Below are positions 57,001-64,000 of a stretch of DNA of 64,000 nucleotides, one piece after another. Location of the stretch: assembly GCA_003254905.1 (NCBI GenBank), contig QANU01048370.1, forward strand, positions 16,542 to 80,541, in the 5' to 3' direction. The stretch comes from Nissolia schottii. Taxonomy: Eukaryota > Streptophyta > Magnoliopsida > Fabales > Fabaceae. A program made the translations under genes and the position numbers. Position 1 is the stretch's first letter. Every line of letters begins with the position of its first letter. The notes beneath the pieces were generated by a model, which saw only the letters and a program-made list of their open reading frames with translations, searched no databases and was not told the DNA's origin.

Positions 57001-58620
57001 AAGCCGCAGATGCGTTATCTAGAATGCATGAAGATAAAGAATTATGGGTTCTGACCCGGCCCTTTTGGCAGGATTATACTCAAATCGATGAAGAGGTTCA
57101 ATCTGATCCATTGTTGTTACGTATCATTAAGGAGGTGCAGAAGGATCCTGATTCTCACCCATCTTATACCTTAGAAAATGGGCGGTTATATTATCAAGGG
57201 AAGCTAGTCTTGTCATCGACTTCGTTATGGATTCCCAAGCTCTTACAAGAGTTTCATACTACCCCATCTGGGGGTCACTCAGGCATTTTTAAAACTTATA
57301 GGAGGATAGCTCAGTCGCTTTATTGGAAGGGTATGAAGAAGTCCGTCACGGAATTTGTGGCGGCTTGTCACATTTGTCAACGGAACAAATATCAAGCAGC
57401 TTCTCCNTGAATTGTTTGGCGCCATTTATTTTTCTAAGATCGATTTGAAATCAGGTTATCATCAGATTCGCATGAACACAAATGACATTCCAAAAACGGC
57501 TTTTCGCACTCACCAAGGCCATTATGAGTCTCTAGTGATGCCGTTCGGCCTCGCTAATGCGCCTGCTACTTTTCAGCGTGCTATGAATTCTGTCCTTCAG
57601 CCATTCTGGGTGATAGACGCGCTACGAGAGGTGGTTCGGTTGCATGGTATTCCTATTTCTATAGTCAGTGATCGAGACCCAACCTTTCTGAGCAAATTCT
57701 GGCAAGAGCTTTTCACCTTACAGGGCACACAACTGAAGATGAGTATAGCCTATCACCCAGAAACCGATGGTCAAACAGAGGTCCTGAATCGCACGGTAGA
57801 GACGTACTTGCGGTGCTTTAGTTCGGAACAACCCAAGACATGGGTCGACTTCATCCCGTGGGCAGAATATTGGTATAACACCAGTTTCCACTCTGCTGCC
57901 CAAAGCTCCCCGTTTGAGCTGGTCTATGGACGACCTCCTCCCACTATCACGAGGTTCATCCCTGGGGAAACCTTGGTAGAAGCAGTGGCCCAAGATCTAT
58001 TGACTAGGGATGAGGCATTGAAGCAGTTGAAGCATCACCTAGAGAGGGCACAAAACCTTATGGTCCGTTATGCTAATACTCATCGTCGTCCTCATAACAT
58101 TCAGGTAGGAGATTGGGTTTATCTGAAAATACGACCGCATCGCCAAGGTTCTATGCCTTCCCGGCTACATCCTAAATTAGCTGCCAGATTTTATGGCCCT
58201 TATTTGGTATCTCGCCAAATTGGGTCTGTAGCGTTCCAGCTTCAGCTTCCTCCTGAAGCTCGTATACATCCAGTTTTCCATGTGTCCCAACTAAAGAAGG
58301 CAATCGGCAATCATCCGGTGCAGGCTGAGTTACCCTCGAATTTGGAACATGATGCCGAATTATATGTCCCAGTTCAGGTTCTGAGGTTACGAGAAGTGCA
58401 GGGGTCAGATGGCGTGAAGCGTCAGATTTTGATTCAATGGCAGGGCAAAACCGTGGAGGAGGCGACTTGGGAGGACTTAATTGTGATTCAGGAGCAGTTT
58501 CCCGAATTCAACCTTGAGGACAAGGTTCAAGCTTTGGAAGGGAGTATTGTTAGGATAAAAGATAAGCAGCCCTCAACATGGAAAGTTTATACTAGGAAGA
58601 ATAAGAAAACAACTAGTTAG
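54052..58620 (+). pseudogene. Gypsy gag-pol, copy 1 (chromovirus), broken
   Basis: ATG at 54,052 (MDNWKVSMETEVAD). Order: gag (WVARAQKFFEVHRVQENEKM); zinc knuckle CFRCGLAFGMGHRCP; protease VLIDSGATHNFVDK; reverse transcriptase with FFDDILVYS; RNase H (IECDACGIGL.GILMQ; FTDQKSLKYLLEQ); integrase zinc finger (HSGIFKTYRRIAQSLYW, CHICQRNK); integrase core with VSDRDPTFL and the downstream catalytic glutamate ([13 protein letters not shown]); chromodomain ([18 protein letters not shown]). The last 24 codons lie in LTR 2. Breaks: TAG at 55,696-55,698 (CAG in copy 2), a frameshift near 56,405, and after the n at 57,407 a 200-base repeat of reverse-transcriptase sequence replacing the first part of the integrase core, including its first aspartate. 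Confidence 0.9.
57408..57607 (+). other. Misplaced reverse-transcriptase segment after a single-n join
   Basis: This repeats 56,033-56,232 almost exactly, then jumps at 57,607/57,608 into integrase. Copy 2 lacks precisely this part of reverse transcriptase. Most simply an assembly mis-join between the two near-identical copies. Confidence 0.75.
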
Positions 58621-58880
58621 TTTATCTATTTTATCTTTATTAGTTTATCTTTAATTATTAGCATTTATCTAGTTATTATCTTAGGAGTAAAATTAGGAAT
58701 ACAAACTATTATAAATAGGAGTATTCTCCTTAGGTTAGGGTGTAAATTTATTATTGAGTTGTTGAGGGAACCAGCCCTTGAAGAGGAACCAGCCTCTTGA
58801 TTTGATTCAATAATATCTTTTTTACTTATTAAATCCTTTATATTTGTTCTTGTCTGTTGGGTCCCAAAAACGACCTAACA
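58548..58880 (+). mobile_element. Gypsy LTR 2 (shared middle LTR)
   Basis: 333 bp; serves as 3' LTR of copy 1 and 5' LTR of copy 2. By eye it differs from LTR 3 at about six positions, mostly near its 3' end, so it is the most diverged of the three. Confidence 0.9.
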
Positions 58881-59408
58881 AATTGGTCCGACCTGCCTCT
58901 TTCCACCAGCTACCGCCCACTGCACCACTGCCAGATCCAGCCGCCGCCGTCCATCGCGCCACGGCCTACAGCGTCGCCGACGACTCGTGCGCCGCCCACC
59001 ACCGTGCCGTCGAGTTTGCGACTTCCCTCTGTTTGCATTCGCGTTTGTTTTCCTACGCGGGTTGCTTTTCCGTTCGCGTTCATCCACCGCCCACCGCGCC
59101 ACCTCCCACCGCGACGCCCCCCCCACCGCACCGCCGGCCGCCGCCGTATAGTCCACTTCGTACTTTCCTTACGTTCACGTTCTTCTCTTTCCTCAGCGGG
59201 TTACGCTTTGTTTTCCGTTACGTTCGCGTCTTCCACTACACCACCACCTACCGCACCGCCACCGCCTCGTGCGTTGCCAACCGCGCCGTCACCCACTGTG
59301 CCGCCGCCACCGCCGGTATAGTCCAATCCGCCTTTTTCCTCCTCTGGTGGACGTCCGTTCCGCACCCTTTCATCTCCTGCATCAGTTGTTCTTCTCTGAT
59401 TGTCTATA
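58881..59408 (+). other. GC-rich untranslated leader of gypsy copy 2
   Basis: Same GC-rich leader as in copy 1, including the C-rich stretch (59,101-59,150) that is missing around the n in copy 1. Small indels distinguish the copies. Confidence 0.7.
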
Positions 59409-62400
59409 ATGGACAACTGGAAGGTTTCTATGGAAACCGAGGTGGCAGACCTCAAAAGAGAGATGACAGAGGTCAAACGTTTGATCACCGAAGTCCTACG
59501 ACGGATGGAGGGGCTCGAACGTCCCACGTCTGACAGCTCTGTTCACATATCTGACACTGAAGACCCTCCGGAACCACGACCGTGGACCAAGAAAGTGGAA
59601 CTTCCGATGTTCGACGGGGTGGACCCTATATCTTGGGTTGCTCGTGCTCAAAAATTTTTCGAGGTACATCGTGTTCAAGAGAACGAAAAGATGCAATTGG
59701 CTTTCATTAGCATGGACGGCGAAGCCGTAAATTGGTTTCATTTTATTCGCAGTCGCACTCCATCTCTTTCATGGAATTCNNNNNNNNNNNNNNNNNNNNN
59801 NNNNNNNNNNNNNNNNNNNNNNNNNNNNNNNNNNNNNNNNNNNNNNNNNNNNNNNNATATCTTGGGTTGCTCGTGCTCAAAAATTTTTCGAGGTACATCG
59901 TGTTCAAGAGAACGAGAAGATGCAATTGGCTTTCATTAGCATGGACGGCGAAGCCGTAAATTGGTTTCATTTTATTCGCAGTCGCACTCCATCTCTTTCA
60001 TGGAATTCTTTGATTCCATTGTTGATTCAGCGTTTTGGTGAAGGTTGCAAAGGTAACGTCTTCGAGCGTCTGAAAACACTTACACAGGTAGGTACTGTGG
60101 ATGCATATCTTCGGGACTTTGAGGCCTTAGCTGCTCAGGTCTTAAATCCTTCCGAGGAACAGATGTTGGGTTATTTTATGGGAGGCCTGAAACCAGAAAT
60201 TCGTTGCAAGGTCCGTGCTTTTCGCCCTACCGAGGTATTACGCGCCATGGAACTTGCCCGGGATGTTGATGACGAGTTCCGGCTTACACAGGGGCGTTCC
60301 GTTGGGCCAAGGGGGTCTTTTCCTCCGCGTTTTCCGCCCAAGGGAGGGATGGCGCCTCCCCTTCCAGCAAGGTCAACACCTACCACAAATGTTACTACCT
60401 TTTCCGATCAGCGTACGCCACGCCAATTGTCATCTACAGGATCCAACACCCATCTGTCTAACAACCAGTCCACTGGAACTCGTAGCAGGGGGACCAAACA
60501 ATTGCCATATGCAGAGTATATGAAACGTCGAGCTGAGGGAAAATGTTTCCGCTGTGGTTTGGCTTTTGGAATGGGCCATAGATGTCCGGAAGTTAGTTTG
60601 CGATTCACCATCTTGGCCGAGGATGAAGAAGACGATGCCGCCGTCGAAGAGGTTCACACTACAGGGATTGAAAAGGCCCCCGAGGAGCAACTATATTATC
60701 AACATATGGAGTTATCCCAGTTAGTTTCAACTACGATCGTCCCTCCGAAATCCATGAAGGTGTGGGGCCAAATTGCAAGAGTCTGGGTATCCGTTCTGAT
60801 TGATAGTGGTGCCACTCATAATTTCGTGGACAAGGAATTGGTGTCACGTACTGGTTGGCACGTTCAGCCTGCCCGGTATTTTGGAGTTCAACTAGGAAAC
60901 GGTTGCAAGCAAGAATCACAGGGTTGCTGCCAAAATTTGACCTTCGAGATGCAAGGTTATGCGTATACTGGCGACTTTTTCCTATTTGATCTTGGAGGGA
61001 TGGACATCGTTCTCGGCATGCACTGGTTGGCTTCTTTGGGGGAGGTGCGACACAATTGGAAGACCCTCACTATGACCTTTAACATTCAGGGGAAGGTCTC
61101 TCGCATTCAGGGGGAGTCTCGCAAGCCGCATGCAAATTCCCCAGCACAGATTTTTGGCCAGACGTCTTCAGTCGAGGCTGCAGCTATGATGTTATTTTAT
61201 TCTGGTCTACTCCGTGATCACACGGGGACACGTACAAGCGCGACACAGCAATTGGACCAAATCCAGTCCTCCCAATTGCAGCAGGTTCTAGCTGATTATG
61301 AGGGAGTTTTTGCCAAACCCACAGGCCTTCCTCCAAACAGACAAGTCGATCACAAGATCTCTTTACAAGAGGGCACAGGTCCTATTAATGTCCGACCTTA
61401 TCGTTATCCGCACTTGCAGAAAAATGAGATCGAAAGGCAAATTAATGAGATGTTACAAGAGGGCATCATACAACACAGCAACAGCCCTTTTTCTAGTCCT
61501 GTTATCCTTGTGAANTCAATCTGATCCATTGTTGTTACGTATCATTAAGGAGGTGCAGAAGGATCCTGATTCTCACCCATCTTATACCTTGGAAAATGGG
61601 TGGTTATATTATAAAGGGAAGCTAGTCTTGTCATCGACTTCGTTATGGATTCCCAAGCTCTTACAAGAGTTTCATACTACCCCATCTGGGGGTCACTCAG
61701 GCATTTTTAAAACTTACAGGAGGATAGCTCAGTCGCTTTATTGGAAGGGTATGAAGAAGTCCGTCACGGAATTTGTGACGGCTTGTCACATTTGTCAACG
61801 GAACAAATATCAAGCAGCTTCTCCTATGGGTTTGCTTCAGCCATTACCGATTCCTAATGCAATTTGGGAAGAAATCAGTATGGACTTCATTATCGGACTT
61901 CCGAAATCCGAAGGGTATGATGCGCTATTAGTCGTGATTGATAGACTCAGCAAATATGCTCATTCGGATTAAGCACCCTTATTCTGCCCGCTCTATTGCG
62001 GAATTTTTACACGAGAGGTGGTTCGGTTGCATGGTATTCCTATTTCTATAGTCAGTGATCGAGACCCAACCTTTCTGAGCAAATTCTGGCAAGAGCTTTT
62101 CACCTTACAGGGCACACAACTGAAGATGAGTACAGCCTATCACCCAGAAACCGATGGTCAAACAGAGGTCCTGAATCGCACGGTAGAGACGTACTTGCGG
62201 TGCTTTAGTTCGGAACAACCCAAGACATGGGTCGACTTCATCCCGTGGGCAGAATATTGGTATAACACCAGTTTCCACTCTGCTGCCCAAAGCTCCCCGT
62301 TTGAGCTGGTCTATGGACGACCTCCTCCCACTATCACGAGGTTCATCCCTGGGAAAACTTTGGTAGAAGCAGTGGCCCAAGATCTATTGACTAGGGATGA

Positions 62401-63007
62401 GGCATTGAAGCAGTTGAAGCATCACCTAGAGAGGGCACAAAACCTTATGGTCCATTATGCTAATACTCATCGTCGTCCTCATAACATTCAGGTAGGAGAT
62501 TGGGTTTATCTGAAAATACGACTGCATCGCCAAGTTTCTATGCCTTCCCGGCTACATCCTAAATTAGCTGCCAGATTTTATGGCCCTTATTTGGTATCTC
62601 GCCAAATTGGGTCTGTAGCGTTCCAGCTTCAGCTTCCTCCTGAAGCTCGTATACATCCAGTTTTCCATGTGTCCCAACTAAAGAAGGCAATCGGCAATCA
62701 TCCGGTGCAGGCTGAATTACCCCCGAATTTGGAACATGATGCCGAATTATATGTCCCAGTTCAGGTTCTGAGGTTACGAGAAGTGCAGGGGTCAGATGGC
62801 GTGAAGCGTCAGATTTTGATTCAATGGCAGGGCAAAACCGTGGAGGAGGCGACTTGGGAGGACTTAATTGTGATTCAGGAGCAGTTTCCCGAATTCAACC
62901 TTGAGGACAAGGTTCAAGCTTTGGAAGGGAGTATTGTTAGGATAAAAGATAAGCAGCCCTCAACATGGAAAGTTTATACTAGGAAGAATAAGAAAACAAC
63001 TAGTTAG
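59409..63007 (+). pseudogene. Gypsy gag-pol, copy 2 (chromovirus), broken
   Basis: ATG at 59,409. It carries gag, zinc knuckle, protease (VLIDSGATHNFVDK) and the first residues of reverse transcriptase ([11 protein letters not shown]) to 61,514. A single n (61,515) follows, then sequence equivalent to 57,097 onward in copy 1, so reverse transcriptase and RNase H are missing. The integrase zinc finger and first catalytic aspartate (MDFIIGLPKSEGYDALLVV) are present. Frameshifts near 61,968 and 62,010 interrupt the core, which resumes with VSDRDPTFL and runs through the chromodomain to the stop inside LTR 3. A 77-N gap lies in gag. Confidence 0.9.
59780..59856. other. Assembly gap (77 N) with duplicated flanks
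   Basis: Bases 59,628-59,779 left of the gap are repeated almost exactly at 59,857-60,008. The two contig ends probably overlap and should have been merged, so the gap and one copy of the 152 bases are artefacts. Confidence 0.85.
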
Positions 63008-63267
63008 TTTATCTATTTTATCTTTATTAGTTTATCTTTAATTATTAGCATTTATCTAGTTATTATCTTAGGAGTAAAATTAGGAATACAAACTATTATA
63101 AATAGGAGTATTCTCCTTAGGTTAGGGTGTAGATTTATTATTGAGTTGTTGAGGGAACCAGCCCTTGAAGAGGAACCAGCCTCTTGATTTGATTCAATAA
63201 TATCCTTTTTATTTACTAAATCCCTTTTATTTGTTCTTGTCTGTTGGGTCCCAAAAACGACCTAACA
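62935..63267 (+). mobile_element. Gypsy LTR 3 (3' LTR)
   Basis: 333 bp, TGTTAGG ... CCTAACA, followed by the target duplication cattg. The polypurine-like GGAAGGGAGTAT lies just upstream. The stop of gag-pol copy 2 is within this LTR. Confidence 0.92.
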
Positions 63268-64000
63268 CATTGTTTGACCCGTCATTTTTAACAACTCGAG
63301 TTAATCTATCAAACCATGCTCGTGGGGATTGCTTGAGACCATATAAAGATTTCTTGAGCTTGCATACTTTGTTTAAAGTATTGGATTACTCGAGGCCTGG
63401 TGGAATTTGCATGTACACCTCCTCTTCTAACTCTCCATTTAGAAAGGCATTCTTGATATCTAGTTGATGTAGAGGCCAGTCTAAATTTGCAGCCAAAGAT
63501 AGGATGACTCGAACTGAATTAAGTTTGGCTACTGGAGCAAAAGTTTCTTCATAGTCAACACCGTATGATTGAGTGAACCCCTTTGCCACCAGCCGAGCTT
63601 TGAACCTTTTGATGCTCCCATCTGCATTATATTTGATCGTAAATACCCACTTGCATCCAACTAGCTTCTTCCCTTCTGGTAGTGTAGTGAGCACCCATGT
63701 ATGGTTCTTATCTTAGGCTTGAATCTCCTCTGTTACTGCAGCTGCCCATTCAGGTTGTAAGAGAGCTTCTTGAATGTCCTTAGGTATTTGAATGTTGTCC
63801 AAGGAGGAAGCAAAAACCTTGTACCCTTGTGACAATTTTCCATATGATACATATTGTCCAATAGGGTGTTGGGTACATGACCTCACCCCTTTCCTCATGG
63901 CAATAGGCACATCAAGATCAGTTAAGCCAATATCAGAATTATCAGGTTCTGAGTTAGGAATAGCATTACCTGCGTGAATATCAGAGGGCCCTGAAGTTGG
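63268..64000 (-). pseudogene. Copia pol, reverse-transcriptase N-terminal part (continues beyond window)
   Basis: The minus strand from 64,000 reads into [88 protein letters not shown] and [18 protein letters not shown]. This is the start of copia reverse transcriptase and joins the half at 52,170-53,195 once the gypsy array is removed. In-frame TAA stops at 63,713-63,715 and 63,386-63,388 and a one-base deletion near 63,284 show decay. Integrase, gag and the 5' LTR would be right of the window. Confidence 0.9.

Larger units (their letters stand above)
53191..63272 (+). mobile_element. Tandem pair of chromodomain Ty3/gypsy elements, three LTRs, inserted in a copia element
   Basis: Layout is LTR (53,196-53,528), internal 1, LTR (58,548-58,880), internal 2, LTR (62,935-63,267), all + strand. 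Outer borders carry the perfect 5-bp duplication cattg (53,191-53,195 and 63,268-63,272), so the array behaves as one insertion. LTRs are 333 bp with TGTTAGG/CCTAACA ends. Such LTR-sharing tandems arise by unequal recombination between LTRs. Compact size, short LTRs and a chromodomain suggest the Reina-type chromovirus lineage (inference). Confidence 0.92.

Overview
This window is nuclear DNA from a flowering plant, most likely a phaseoloid legume of the Glycine/Phaseolus/Vigna/Cajanus group. The evidence is an intron-rich plant gene, nested LTR retrotransposons, plant-type LINEs, MULE/CACTA-type DNA elements, and two repeat signatures I associate with legumes: long terminal inverted repeats beginning GGGTTAAATATGTTTTTAG, and TAATCGATTA motifs inside a copia-type LTR. 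The species call is inference. There are no bacterial operons, CRISPR arrays or recognisable RNA genes.

Region 1 (1-9,905). A stack of long LTRs of one family (ends TGTAAC...TGTTTCA/TGTTACA). A solo LTR at 1,052-3,877 has a perfect 5-bp duplication (ctaca) and sits inside an older copy. Another copy ends at 501, inside a second, unrelated LTR type (502-878). A further copy starts at 5,403 and carries several tandem subrepeat blocks.

Region 2 (about 9,906-16,985). Remains of a Mutator-like element: the C-terminal part of a transposase (+ strand) faces a decayed Plant Mobile Domain gene (- strand). That gene is split by a solo LTR (11,403-12,867, duplication gccct). Upstream of it lie degenerate telomere-like TTTAGGG repeats and about 800 bp of AAT-rich DNA.

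Region 3 (17-34 kb). Repeats and relics: another long-LTR tail, three copies of one MITE family, a 1.5-kb element with about 280-bp inverted repeats, a long solo LTR (23,271-29,854) containing an inverted one (26,207-29,465), an aminotransferase pseudogene, a CACTA end and a copia-type LTR.

Region 4 (34.9-45.6 kb). The one convincing host gene: eleven 5' exons of a PSMD5-like 26S proteasome assembly chaperone, with every splice site canonical and the frame open. Its introns hold LINE, copia and LTR-element debris. The remaining exons are not seen before the window ends.

Region 5 (46-64 kb). LINE and copia fragments, a 417-bp hairpin, then a minus-strand copia element split by a tandem pair of chromodomain Ty3/gypsy elements. 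The pair has three LTRs and two internal regions (53,196-63,267, duplication cattg). Several single-n joins and one N gap inside the near-identical gypsy copies look like assembly errors.

The genes do not form a pathway. The window records successive transposon insertions around one housekeeping gene. I found no convincing new functional system. The most original signals are a conserved spliced acidic-tail exon inside the long LTR family, the MULE/Plant Mobile Domain pairing and the long hairpin.
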